Made by a program: the position numbers and the translations under genes. The notes beneath the pieces were generated by a model that made no database searches, was not told the DNA's origin, and saw only the letters and a list, made by a program, of their open reading frames with translations. A stretch of DNA of 35,538 bases from Bacteroidaceae bacterium (lineage in GTDB: Bacteria > Bacteroidota > Bacteroidia > Bacteroidales > Bacteroidaceae), in assembly GCA_016286165.1 (NCBI GenBank), contig JAEESE010000026.1, forward strand, positions 1 through 35,538, read 5' to 3'. Positions 22,855-30,107 of this stretch are shown in pieces. The number at the start of each line of letters is the position of its first letter. Within the stretch, counting starts at the first letter, position 1.

Positions 22855-23352
22855 CTACTTGAAGAAGTTCTGCTTCATGAGCTTCTCCATTTCTTCGGGC
22901 GTGTTCTTCATCTTGCAGCACTCAATGATGTAGCGGGTCAGTTTCTCTGGCATTGCCGTCTGCTTCTTCCAGATATCGTGGCGCTTCATCCATGTTCCCT
23001 TTGTAGTTGTCTTGTCAATCCAGGTGATGGCATCCTTGATGGCGGGGCGTCCCATCTCGGAATACCAACCGTCCTTGAGGGAATAGGTGCCATACTCATG
23101 AGGCATCACGACGCATTTCCCGTCCTTAGTGAGCGCAATCTCGGCGCATGCATACTCGCCATCAGCACCATAGAACTTGAATTGCGTGTAACCGCTGGTC
23201 TTGCCGCAGAGCACCTTCTTCTCTCCCTCCCATTGCGTTGACTCCAAAATCCAAACCCCTACAATCTCTTTGTCTGAGATTTTGTTGGTTTGTGCTGTAA
23301 GCTGTGCCACGCACACCAACACCAAGGCCATTGAAAATAAAATCTTTTTCAT
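22855..23352 (-). CDS. Small exported protein with lipocalin-like start
   Basis: 165 residues with a signal peptide (MKKILFSMALVLVCVAQLTA, cleaved near AQT). The mature protein begins IVGVWILESTQWEG, the G-x-W pattern of small lipocalin/fatty-acid-binding-like domains, with beta-strand character through LCGKTSGYTQFKFYGADGEY. The C-terminal third is helical and Lys-rich. I do not recognise the family by name. The membrane regulator gene upstream has a similar GAWVLSKVEYPIGG opening in its outer domain, hinting at a shared ligand or duplication. A strong promoter match is at 23423-23453. Confidence 0.82.
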   Translation of the reverse strand: MKKILFSMALVLVCVAQLTAQTNKISDKEIVGVWILESTQWEGEKKVLCGKTSGYTQFKFYGADGEYACAEIALTKDGKCVVMPHEYGTYSLKDGWYSEMGRPAIKDAITWIDKTTTKGTWMKRHDIWKKQTAMPEKLTRYIIECCKMKNTPEEMEKLMKQNFFK

Positions 23353-23422
23353 AAATCAAATGAGTTTTTAAAGATTAAACATTGTACGACGGAATGTTTC
23401 GCACTTCATGAATTATCGCCTG

Positions 23423-23453
23423 CAAAGGTACTGGCATTCCGGTGCCTCAGCAA
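23423..23453 (-). promoter_or_regulatory. Promoter of the small exported protein gene
   Basis: TACCTTTG (23430-23423, minus strand) follows a TTG (23453-23451) after exactly 20 bases, a full match to the Bacteroidetes consensus. The 5' UTR would be about 65 bases. Confidence 0.75.
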
Positions 23454-23508
23454 GAATCTTAGTTTGCATTTGTTTTGCATTCGAGATGCGAAGAGTTTGC
23501 CACTGCTT

Positions 23509-24537
23509 TCAGGTTCCTATAGAGAGGATGAAATCGTCCCATTCGCGAGTGCTCCCTTTTCGCCCGAACACCTTTCGGTAGAGGCGACTACGCACGGTGC
23601 TTATGGTGCTCGTTTCGCGACTGAGCACGCCAGCGATGTCCGTGGGTGCGATGCGTAGCTTGATGAGCAGGCAGGTTTGGAATTCCAGTTCCGACATTGG
23701 ATATATCGAATGCAGCTGACTTACGAAGCCTGGATATACCTTCTTGAGATGTTCCTCAATCTCGCTCCAATCTTCTTCCTTCAATCGTTTGCCCGTGGCG
23801 ATGCGGCGTTGCAGAGCCAAGTATTCATCGGAGGCGAAAAAACTATTCTCTACGCACTCAATGGCGTGGCGAATGGCTTGTGGACGCTCGTCGTGCTCCT
23901 CACGAATCTGTTGCAGTAGGAGTTGTAGGCGAACGCTTTCCTTACGATTACTCACGGCGACGTGTGCAATAAGCAGAATCAAGAATAGACATGCGATGGT
24001 GGAAAAGATCAGAACGTGGATGATATTGGACTGCGTCCGCTCCTTGGCAGAGAGCACGAATCGTTGTACACCATAGCCCTCTCCATCTTGGCTATTATCA
24101 ATAATGATTCTGCTTATCTCTTCTCCCCACTCTTGGGCTATCTCGTCAGCGCGATGCCACGTGAAGAGGATGCCGTTGCGCTGTATCGTCACCGTCGTAT
24201 CATCCACCACGTATAGCGGTCGTGGCTCGCGGTCTTCCAAATAGAGATACTCGCCGCCGCCTTTGTCTATGAGAGTTATGCCGCTTCTTAGGTATGGCTG
24301 GTGGATGACTATTCCCGATGCCGTCTGCGTCAGGCCACATTGCAACATTACGCTGTCACCTTCATAGATGCGAAGAGGCCTCATGTCTTGAATAGGAAAG
24401 GTCTCTATGCCGCCTATCGGATATTCCACCTTCGACAGCACCCATGCCCCTTGCAGCGGACTCTCGCATTGCGGTTTCTGAGGGGAACTGCAGGCTGCTA
24501 ATATCAGGATTATCAATAAACAAATGTGTATCTTCAT
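23509..24537 (-). CDS. Membrane-bound LuxR-like regulator with lipoprotein-type N-terminus
   Basis: 342 residues from the ATG at 24537; a longer frame back to 24645 is rejected because a -7 box lies inside it. The start carries a lipobox-like ILAAC (C16). Residues 25-130 look like a beta-rich lipocalin-type outer domain (LQGAWVLSKVEYPIGG). A membrane helix is at about 171-194 (IIHVLIFSTIACLFLILLIA), followed by a helical linker. The end (MSELEFQTCLLIKLRIAPTDIAGVL, in parts, about 280-342) is a LuxR-like helix-turn-helix of the type found in Bacteroidetes membrane regulators. It may sense a periplasmic signal and directly control transcription; a target could be the exported protein downstream. 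If C16 is truly lipidated the membrane topology would be unusual, so the N-terminal segment may instead be a plain signal anchor. Confidence 0.82.
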   Translation of the reverse strand: MKIHICLLIILILAACSSPQKPQCESPLQGAWVLSKVEYPIGGIETFPIQDMRPLRIYEGDSVMLQCGLTQTASGIVIHQPYLRSGITLIDKGGGEYLYLEDREPRPLYVVDDTTVTIQRNGILFTWHRADEIAQEWGEEISRIIIDNSQDGEGYGVQRFVLSAKERTQSNIIHVLIFSTIACLFLILLIAHVAVSNRKESVRLQLLLQQIREEHDERPQAIRHAIECVENSFFASDEYLALQRRIATGKRLKEEDWSEIEEHLKKVYPGFVSQLHSIYPMSELEFQTCLLIKLRIAPTDIAGVLSRETSTISTVRSRLYRKVFGRKGSTREWDDFILSIGT

Positions 24538-24562
24538 CGTTCTTAGTATTGTTTTGCGTCTG

Positions 24563-24570
24563 CAAAGATA
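24563..24570 (-). promoter_or_regulatory. -7 box upstream of the LuxR-like regulator
   Basis: TATCTTTG on the minus strand, 25 bases upstream of the ATG at 24537. It supports the shorter start. No clear TTG at 19-21 bases was seen. Confidence 0.5.
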
Positions 24571-24630
24571 ATTGTATTTCTCTTTACATGGATAAAAAAT
24601 GTATTTGCAAAGTGTTTGCATTAGACAAAA

Positions 24631-24660
24631 GCCCCGCCGCATCATACGATGCAGCGGGGC
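24631..24660 (-). terminator. Rho-independent terminator of the M56/BlaI operon
   Basis: A GC-rich stem, GCCCCGCCGCATC / GATGCAGCGGGGC with one mismatch and a 4-base loop, is followed on the minus strand by TTTTGTCT. It lies 28 bp after the stop at 24689. Confidence 0.8.
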
Positions 24661-24688
24661 GGCTGTTGGTGTGTCAGGGTGAAATGGG

Positions 24689-24952
24689 TTATCTACTACC
24701 TGTTGCTACTTTTTTCCCTCGATGGATATATACACCGGGCTGCAGGGGTTTGCGTGGTAGCTTGATGCCCTGCAACGTCCACCAGTCATCGTCGTCGTCA
24801 AGATTGTCGATGGCTATGGTGCCGATGCCGACATGATTGATGATGTCGATGACGTAGGGCTCCCACGATGTGCCGATGTTGTCGTCGCTGACGAACTGCT
24901 GTGTGTCGTCGATGGTGATGATTTCGCCGTCGATGCAGGTGCGGATAGTCAT
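24689..24952 (-). CDS. Short protein with Prevotella-type C-terminal motif
   Basis: About 87 residues from the ATG at 24952; the open frame extends to 25063 but overlaps the M56 gene. The acidic middle (NLDDDDDWW) leads into WTLQGIKLPRKPLQPGVYIH, which resembles the LQGxxLxxPxxGVYIxxGKK end of many exported Prevotella proteins. No signal peptide is present, so this could be the surviving C-terminal end of a longer surface protein. It is flanked by related GC-rich hairpins (24631-24660 and about 24958-24986). Confidence 0.5.
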   Translation of the reverse strand: MTIRTCIDGEIITIDDTQQFVSDDNIGTSWEPYVIDIINHVGIGTIAIDNLDDDDDWWTLQGIKLPRKPLQPGVYIHRGKKVATGSR

Positions 24953-25022
24953 GGGCTGCCCTGACCCCTCGTGACGAGGCGGGGCTTTGCTTGGTTGAAC
25001 AAGGGAAGAGTGACTTGCGGGG

Positions 25023-26924
25023 TTACCGCAGTCTGAAGGAGATGGGAAGGGAGAAACGAACATCGACGGGCTTGCCGTCCTTCTTGCCTGGTTTCCAACG
25101 CGGCATAGCTTTGATCATCTTGACCGCTTCTGTCTTCAAGCTTTCAAGTGCATTGTTCTGAGCGTCAACGGCTTTGATTTCCTCATCGGTCATATCTTTC
25201 TTATACCTTATGATGGCTATTTCCGTTAGGCCGTTTGCCGAAAGGACTTTATCGGTTTGAACGTCAGCTATCTGGCCATCGGCCTGCACGACAAACTGAA
25301 CGATCACTTTACCCTGTGCACCAATCTCCTGTGCAATGGCAGGATATTTAACGTGCTCTATGAGGAAACGATACAACGCTTCCTCTCCACCGGGAAATTC
25401 CGGCATCTCATCAACCTTGTCGTAAATCACACGGCTGTCGGCGTTGTCTTTTTCAGCGTTCTTTGTTGTAATATTGATTACGCCATTGGCGCCGCGCGAA
25501 CCCCAGAGGGATGTGGCTGCCTCGCCCTTGAGCACCGTGATGCTCTCGATGTTGTTTTCCAAGTTGAGTTTGGCGGCCTCTTCCGGGGTAGCTATGCGTT
25601 GGTCTATAATCCATAGGGCATTGTCATCGATGCGTTCAAGTGTGGGCTGGGAAGTCTTGGGCGCGGCCTTCGCGGTGTCGCTGGCTGGAGCCGGCTTCAC
25701 GAGTTCTTCGGCCGTCGTTTCCGTCTGTACGGCGATGTGCTCTTCTGCTGCAGGCAGCACTTCTTCGACGACCGGGGCAATCGTTTGCGGGCTGGTCAGC
25801 GCTTGTTCGATATGGGCTATAGGTTTCATATTCTTTATGTTGCGTGCCAGGCTATCGATATTCGACAAGAAAAGCAGCGCGGCAGCAACGGGCACAAAGA
25901 GGATGTATTTCAGCATCCCCGTGCGATGGGTTCTGCGTAAGTTCATCATAATGATTCTACGTTTTAGGGGTAAGACATTGAAGTTATTTGCAATCGTAGC
26001 TACGTTCGTTTGAGTGGAGAAACCGAGGAGGTGGTATTGATATGCTTTGATTAATGAAGAATGAAGATTGAAGGATGAAGAATAAGAATTACTGTCATCT
26101 AATTTGAATTCTTCATTCCGAGCGAAGCGAGATTCTTCACTCTTCATTTCCATCAGGTAGTCCGCCACTGCCTTATCGGCAATGAATTCGAGGTTGAGGC
26201 GCACCTCGCGGCGCAGCACCCAGACGGCGGGATTCCACCAGAAGAGGATGCAGAAGAGCTGGGAAAAGATGATGTCTAAGGTATGCCAGCCGCGTACATG
26301 AGCCTGCTCGTGGATGAGCACCTCGCGCAACGTCTGTTCGTCCATGCCCTCGGGATGTATAAAGATCCATGAACCGAAGGAGAAGGGACTGCAAGGGCGG
26401 GGGAAAAGAAATAATGAATAATGATGAGTGAAGAATGAAGAATTACCCTCAGGACTTGCAGATAACTTGAATTCTTCATTCCGAGCGAAGCGAGATTCTT
26501 CATTCTTCATTCCTATAGGCTTGCACGTACACCGTAAATATATAATGTATGCAACCTGCCACAGCAGTTTCATTGTCATCCACACCACGGGGATGATGTA
26601 GATGATTGCCCAGAGAGCCATCATGCCCACGAACCACATTCCGCAGCCAGGCTCGCTCTGCTCAATGCCCAACGATGTGACGCGCATAGCGGTAATCTCA
26701 AGCGTAGGCAGTACATACGTGGCATAGTCAGATGTCAGATGCATCGCCAGCGTGTGATCCTGCAGCCACAGCTGCATATCCCACAAGGGCAATAGAACGG
26801 CGGTGGCGTAGATGCCCCAGAGCATAGCACGCCGCACACCGAAAAACGTGTCCCTGTGCATCAGCACCTGAAACAGCAGGCACAGGAGTGCGAGGATGAG
26901 GTTGAGTTTGATGACGTATAGCAT
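25023..26924 (-). CDS. M56 family peptidase/sensor (BlaR1-like) with plug-like segment and TonB C-terminal domain
   Basis: 633 residues from the ATG at 26924; a GTG at 26951 lies in repeat-like sequence and is less likely. Membrane helices at about 4-22, 34-50 and 105-130 precede the zinc peptidase motif HEQAH (205-209) and the FIADKAVADY segment. A membrane helix follows (about residue 340), then a plug-like segment as in TonB receptors (ITVLKGEAATSLWGSRGANG) and a TonB C-terminal domain (FPGGEEALYRFLIEHVKYP, then RWKPGKKDGKPVDVRF). BlaR1-type proteins sense a signal and cleave the BlaI repressor, encoded upstream. Two stretches (about residues 141-174 and 261-292) are encoded by the same repeat element, in frame. 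Family members with plug and TonB parts are known in Bacteroidetes; their ligand is generally unknown. Confidence 0.88.
   Translation of the reverse strand: MLYVIKLNLILALLCLLFQVLMHRDTFFGVRRAMLWGIYATAVLLPLWDMQLWLQDHTLAMHLTSDYATYVLPTLEITAMRVTSLGIEQSEPGCGMWFVGMMALWAIIYIIPVVWMTMKLLWQVAYIIYLRCTCKPIGMKNEESRFARNEEFKLSASPEGNSSFFTHHYSLFLFPRPCSPFSFGSWIFIHPEGMDEQTLREVLIHEQAHVRGWHTLDIIFSQLFCILFWWNPAVWVLRREVRLNLEFIADKAVADYLMEMKSEESRFARNEEFKLDDSNSYSSSFNLHSSLIKAYQYHLLGFSTQTNVATIANNFNVLPLKRRIIMMNLRRTHRTGMLKYILFVPVAAALLFLSNIDSLARNIKNMKPIAHIEQALTSPQTIAPVVEEVLPAAEEHIAVQTETTAEELVKPAPASDTAKAAPKTSQPTLERIDDNALWIIDQRIATPEEAAKLNLENNIESITVLKGEAATSLWGSRGANGVINITTKNAEKDNADSRVIYDKVDEMPEFPGGEEALYRFLIEHVKYPAIAQEIGAQGKVIVQFVVQADGQIADVQTDKVLSANGLTEIAIIRYKKDMTDEEIKAVDAQNNALESLKTEAVKMIKAMPRWKPGKKDGKPVDVRFSLPISFRLR
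26049..26144. repeat. Repeat element in frame inside the M56 gene, copy A
   Basis: Simple GAAGAAT-like units on one side and complementary ATTCTTCATT units on the other flank GAGCGAAGCGAG (about 26121-26132). On the coding strand it reads SEESRFARNEEFKL followed by a Ser-rich stretch, between the DYLMEM and KAYQYHLL parts of the peptidase domain, which are close together in related proteins. Confidence 0.75.
26403..26504. repeat. Repeat element in frame inside the M56 gene, copy B
   Basis: Second copy, with the same GAATTCTTCATTCCGAGCGA sequence start and the same reading frame. It encodes NEESRFARNEEFKLSASPEG plus a Ser/Phe-rich stretch just before the conserved SPFSFGSWIFIHPEG region. Confidence 0.75.
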
Positions 26925-26971
26925 AGCAGTATAAGAGAATCCCTCCCTCACAGGGTGCCAGGAAGAAAGAA

Positions 26972-27358
26972 CTAAATGTTCTTTCTGGACTGGTTTGAGG
27001 GGTGGTTCTGTTCTATCTCATTGATAATCTCTCTTAGCTCTTCCGCGCTCAATTTCTGTTCGCGGGCGAAGAAAGTGACGAGGTCCTTGACAGAGCCGTC
27101 GAGGAAACGATCCACCAACGACCCGAGCTTTGACTTGCCGTAGGAGTTTTTCTCCACGATAGGTTCGTAGAGATAGCCACGGCCCTGCTGGCGATGGCTG
27201 AGGTAGCCCTTGCGCTCTAAGGACTGGAACGTGTTCTGGATGCCGTTCAGCAGCGGACGGGGTTCATCGTAGAGCATGTACACCTCGCGCGGAGTGCATT
27301 CACCGAGCTTCCAGATGAGCTCCATCACCTCTTCTTCCTTTGCACTGAGTTTAATCAT
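26972..27358 (-). CDS. blaI: BlaI/MecI/CopY family repressor
   Basis: 128 residues. The winged helix (LSAKEEEVMELIWKLGECTP, then QNTFQSLERKGYLSHRQQGR) is characteristic, and the C-terminal dimerisation region (LVDRFLDGSVKDLVTFFARE) holds the site at which M56 proteases usually cut the repressor. It should repress its own operon, including the M56 gene that follows after about 47 bp. The inducing signal is unknown; the pair is common in Bacteroidetes and need not concern beta-lactams. Confidence 0.93.
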   Translation of the reverse strand: MIKLSAKEEEVMELIWKLGECTPREVYMLYDEPRPLLNGIQNTFQSLERKGYLSHRQQGRGYLYEPIVEKNSYGKSKLGSLVDRFLDGSVKDLVTFFAREQKLSAEELREIINEIEQNHPSNQSRKNI

Positions 27359-27415
27359 AGTTGTGATGCCTTAGATGTGTTATCTATTATATTGAGGTCT
27401 TAGAAGTGTTGTCTT

Positions 27416-27685
27416 TCACTTCTTTTCTTCAATCGCCCGTTCAATGACCTCCATCAGTGAGTCAGCCTTCAGGCGAAGTTCATCGTCCACACTCTTTTTA
27501 CAAGCTTTCAGGAAGTCCTTGGCTGCGAATGGATCACCGGCGGCTAATGTGTCCTGGGCGCAATAGTAATAGCTCCATGCGATAGTCTGGGGCGTATCGC
27601 AAGATGTGATTGATGTAATCGTGAGGCTGAGAGCGCAGGCGATAACCAAAGTGCCAAGCCGCTGAATCCGTTTATCTTTTTGCAT
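27416..27685 (-). CDS. Small lipoprotein
   Basis: 89 residues. The start carries a signal peptide with the lipobox ITSC (C29), followed by a short mature domain that looks helical and TPR-like (AQDTLAAGDPFAAKDFLKAC). Family unknown. It lies 57 bp upstream of blaI on the same strand and may belong to the same transcript; the promoter is probably at 27810-27840. Confidence 0.75.
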   Translation of the reverse strand: MQKDKRIQRLGTLVIACALSLTITSITSCDTPQTIAWSYYYCAQDTLAAGDPFAAKDFLKACKKSVDDELRLKADSLMEVIERAIEEKK

Positions 27686-27704
27686 AGCAGATATGTTTAA
27701 GTTT

Positions 27705-27796
27705 GTCCTTACATAAGTCTTTAGCTCGTCCTTGAATAGGTCTTTAGTTTGTCCTTGAATAAGTCTTTAGTTCGTCCTTGCAGATGTCATTAAGTC
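27705..27796. repeat. 23-bp tandem repeat, four units
   Basis: Units starting GTCCTT lie at 27705, 27728, 27751 and 27774, each 23 bp. The middle two differ at about two positions; the fourth is diverged. They sit in the 5' leader of the small lipoprotein gene, between its likely promoter and its ATG. There are no unique spacers, so it is not a CRISPR array. Confidence 0.75.
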
Positions 27797-27809
27797 TATT
27801 CCGACGCTG

Positions 27810-27840
27810 CAAAGGAACAAACAATATTTCAACCGTGCAA
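27810..27840 (-). promoter_or_regulatory. Probable promoter of the small lipoprotein / blaI operon
   Basis: TTCCTTTG (27817-27810, minus strand) lies 20 bases after TTG (27840-27838). The -7 box has one mismatch to TAnnTTTG. The long leader contains the 23-bp repeats. Confidence 0.5.
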
Positions 27841-27899
27841 CACCTTCGCCATTAAATTAAACATTCTTAAATGTTGAATTGATTGTGTTAAGGAAATGA

Positions 27900-28096
27900 C
27901 TACAAAAAAAAGTGGTGTAACCACTTGGATTACACCACTCAAACGTGTGCCGTTAAGCTTTATGTCTTACAGGAAGATTTATTTCACCTCCTCGAAAACG
28001 ACTTTAACTGACTATCAATGCGTTAGCACCGGATGTTGCACACATGTCGCAAAAACGGAAATGACCATTGATAATCAACATGTTACAAAATCACTG
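27900..28096 (-). ncRNA. Candidate structured non-coding RNA
   Basis: A promoter match (28097-28127) and a strong terminator (27911-27939) enclose about 190 bases on the minus strand without a convincing gene. Near the 5' end TGATTATCAATG and CATTGATAGTCA (28077-28066 and 28020-28009) pair at 11 of 12 positions, and inside them CCG/CGG and TTGC/GCAA pairs are nested (28058-28029), giving a long interrupted hairpin. A middle stretch holds GAGGAGGTG. A 25-codon frame (MLIINGHFRFCDMCATSGAN...) starts inside the hairpin and cannot be ruled out as a leader peptide. I do not recognise the RNA family. Confidence 0.45.
27911..27939 (-). terminator. Rho-independent terminator of the candidate RNA
   Basis: A perfect 10-bp stem (AGTGGTGTAA / TTACACCACT) with a 9-base loop, followed on the minus strand by nine T residues. 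No protein-coding gene on the minus strand ends near it. Confidence 0.8.
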
Positions 28097-28127
28097 CAAA
28101 GGTATAAATTTCTCCCCAAACAACCAA
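28097..28127 (-). promoter_or_regulatory. Promoter of the candidate RNA
   Basis: TACCTTTG (28104-28097, minus strand) lies exactly 20 bases after TTG (28127-28125), matching the Bacteroidetes consensus. Confidence 0.6.
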
Positions 28128-28396
28128 AAGAAAACACGGAAAAAATCACATCCTTGCAACATTTTCTTGATTTGGATTGGTTATGGAATGCGGAAATGGC
28201 AAAAATGCGTCATGCCATTTATGCGTTTTAAAAAAGTGAGACGTATCTCACAAATCTGCTTTCCGAACCACATGCCTATTATATAATAGATGAGTGAATT
28301 TGTCATATCAACATCAAATACTTGATAAAATAATCAAATTTTCGCCACGAACAATAAAAATTAAGTGCATTCTTCTGAATTATGAATAAATTTTTG
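28128..28396. other. Gap without a recognisable gene
   Basis: This AT-rich stretch lies between the candidate RNA promoter and the XRE gene. It holds a small hairpin, GTGAGA-CGTA-TCTCAC (28236-28251), but no convincing reading frame on either strand. It marks the left border of the accessory island. Confidence 0.5.
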
Positions 28397-28404
28397 TATC
28401 TTTG
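28397..28404 (+). promoter_or_regulatory. -7 box of the XRE/AlbA_2 operon
   Basis: TATCTTTG on the plus strand, 24 bases before the ATG at 28428. No good -33 box is apparent. Confidence 0.5.
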
Positions 28405-28427
28405 CCCACAAACAAGAGAAAACTATC

Positions 28428-28643
28428 ATGGCAAAATTAAATCGGATAAGAATCGTTCTAGCTGAACACGACCTGAACAACAAGTGGTTGGCAGATAAGT
28501 TGGGAAAGGATCAGGCAACTATTTCCAAATGGGTCACCAATACCACCCAGCCTAGCCTTGAAGCCCTCATTGCAATAGCAAATGCGCTTGAAGTGCCTGT
28601 GCAGGAGTTGGTAAGACAAGAAGAATTCAATCAAGAGAAATAA
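28428..28643 (+). CDS. XRE-family (Cro/C1) helix-turn-helix regulator
   Basis: 71 residues, a single HTH domain: NNKWLADKLGKDQATISKWV (18-37) is the helix-turn-helix, and PSLEALIAIANALEVPVQEL closes the domain. It is 5 bp upstream of the AlbA_2 gene and probably regulates that pair. XRE genes of this kind often control mobile or defence loci. Confidence 0.88.
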   Translation: MAKLNRIRIVLAEHDLNNKWLADKLGKDQATISKWVTNTTQPSLEALIAIANALEVPVQELVRQEEFNQEK

Positions 28644-28648
28644 ATCAA

Positions 28649-30097
28649 ATGATAACAAAAGACGAGATACAAGAACTGCTGCATAGCACAGAAACCTACC
28701 GTGTGGAGCGAACCACGTCAACTGGCGATATGGATAAGTTCCAGGAGGCCATCTGTGCCTTTGCCAACGACTTGCCCAATTCGCGCAAGAAGGGCTACCT
28801 GATATTGGGTGCTTATGACAACGGCACATTGTCGGGGCTGAAGGTTACCGATGACCTGCTGAAGAAGATTGCTGCCATACGTAGCAACGGAAACATTCTG
28901 CCCATACCTGTAATGAGTGTTGACAGATTCACATTTCCAGAAGGTGATTTATTGGTGGCTGAGGTCAGTCCGTCCGACCTGCCTCCTGTTCGATATCGTG
29001 GACGTACTTTTATACGTATTGGTCCCCGTCGTGACATAGCAACGGAAGCAGAAGAGCGCATCCTTGCAGAACGAAGGATGTCATTCATGGCCACCTTCGA
29101 TACCATGCCTTGTTTGGCTGCCAAACTGAATGATATCAATACGGACTTGCTGCGCACAAAGTATCTGATACCGCTATTAGGTAATGAGTTAGTAGAATCT
29201 GATACTCGTCCCATCGAGGAACAGATGGCCGCTGTGGGTATGTATGACACGGAACATCAATGCCCCACATACGCAGCAGTCGTTCTATTTGGCTACAAGC
29301 CACGCCGTTTTATGCCAGGTCTTTATGTGCAGTATGTTCGTTTCAAGGGCGAAGACGTGACCAGTGAGGTGGAGAACGAAATGCAATTGGAAGGCAATTA
29401 TTGTGAACTGCTACCACGTCTGGAATCACTTTTGGAGTTGTCTGTCATCAAGAAGAAACCCGTTTTCGTTTCTATTCTACGCGAGGAAATGGTCAGCAAC
29501 TACCCCTATCAGGCTATCCGAGAACTTCTTCTCAACGCCTGTATGCACCGCGATATGCAGAGTAATACCCCACTTCGCTTCTATGAGTTTGCCAGCCATC
29601 TGGAGATTCTGAATGCTGGTGGCTTGTATGGAAATGCCCGTCCTGAGAATTTCCCAAGTGTGAACGACTATCGCAATCCACTTGTAGCCAGTGCCATGAA
29701 GACGCTGGGCTATGTCAATATGTTCAATCGAGGTGTAGGACAAGTCCAAACTGACTTGAAGGAAAATGGCAACCAACCCGCAGAGTTCAACGTTAATCTT
29801 ATTACGGCATTCAAGGTTGAGGTGAAAGTCTCACAGAGTTATACCAATGAGAATGGCGGAAAAACTGGCGGTAAAGTTGGCGGTGATATGGCATTAATTG
29901 AAATGACTGATATTCAGAAAGGTATAATAGATTTGATTAGAGCAGATGTTTCTATTTCCATCGACCAAATGGCGGAAAAACTGGCGGTAAAGAAACGCAC
30001 GCTGGAGAGAGAAATCGCAAACATGAAACAGAAAGGCTATATCTCTCGAACAGGTTCTCCTCGTTCTGGTAAATGGGAAGTTATTAATCGAATATAA
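28649..30097 (+). CDS. AlbA_2 / HATPase protein (RecG-like C-terminal, Schlafen-type N-terminal domain)
   Basis: 482 residues. Residues 10-130 form the AlbA_2 domain: YRVERTTSTGDMDKFQEAIC (about 13-32), GYLILGAYDNGTLSGL and PPVRYRGRTFIRIGPR. The middle part is COG2865-like, with YPYQAIRELLLNACMHRD (about 284-301; N and HR are ATP-site type residues) and NAGGLYG (about 320-326). The end has a short GGKTGGKVGG stretch and a winged helix (IDQMAEKLAVKKRTLEREIA). These proteins are common in Bacteroidetes accessory regions and are thought to act as regulators or defence components; no molecular role is proven here. It pairs with the XRE gene. Confidence 0.85.
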   Translation: MITKDEIQELLHSTETYRVERTTSTGDMDKFQEAICAFANDLPNSRKKGYLILGAYDNGTLSGLKVTDDLLKKIAAIRSNGNILPIPVMSVDRFTFPEGDLLVAEVSPSDLPPVRYRGRTFIRIGPRRDIATEAEERILAERRMSFMATFDTMPCLAAKLNDINTDLLRTKYLIPLLGNELVESDTRPIEEQMAAVGMYDTEHQCPTYAAVVLFGYKPRRFMPGLYVQYVRFKGEDVTSEVENEMQLEGNYCELLPRLESLLELSVIKKKPVFVSILREEMVSNYPYQAIRELLLNACMHRDMQSNTPLRFYEFASHLEILNAGGLYGNARPENFPSVNDYRNPLVASAMKTLGYVNMFNRGVGQVQTDLKENGNQPAEFNVNLITAFKVEVKVSQSYTNENGGKTGGKVGGDMALIEMTDIQKGIIDLIRADVSISIDQMAEKLAVKKRTLEREIANMKQKGYISRTGSPRSGKWEVINRI

Positions 30098-30107
30098 TAA
30101 TAAGAAT

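Noticed and set aside
24538..24645. Extended N-terminus of the LuxR-like regulator
   Set aside because: A TATCTTTG promoter box lies inside it, and the signal-peptide-like sequence begins at the ATG at 24537.
27705..27796. Possible CRISPR array
   Set aside because: The 23-bp units are directly adjacent without spacers and no cas gene is nearby.
27896..28286. Plus-strand frames of 111 and 72 codons in the gap before the XRE gene
   Set aside because: They cross the terminator and promoter of the candidate RNA, have no recognisable domain and no good start context.
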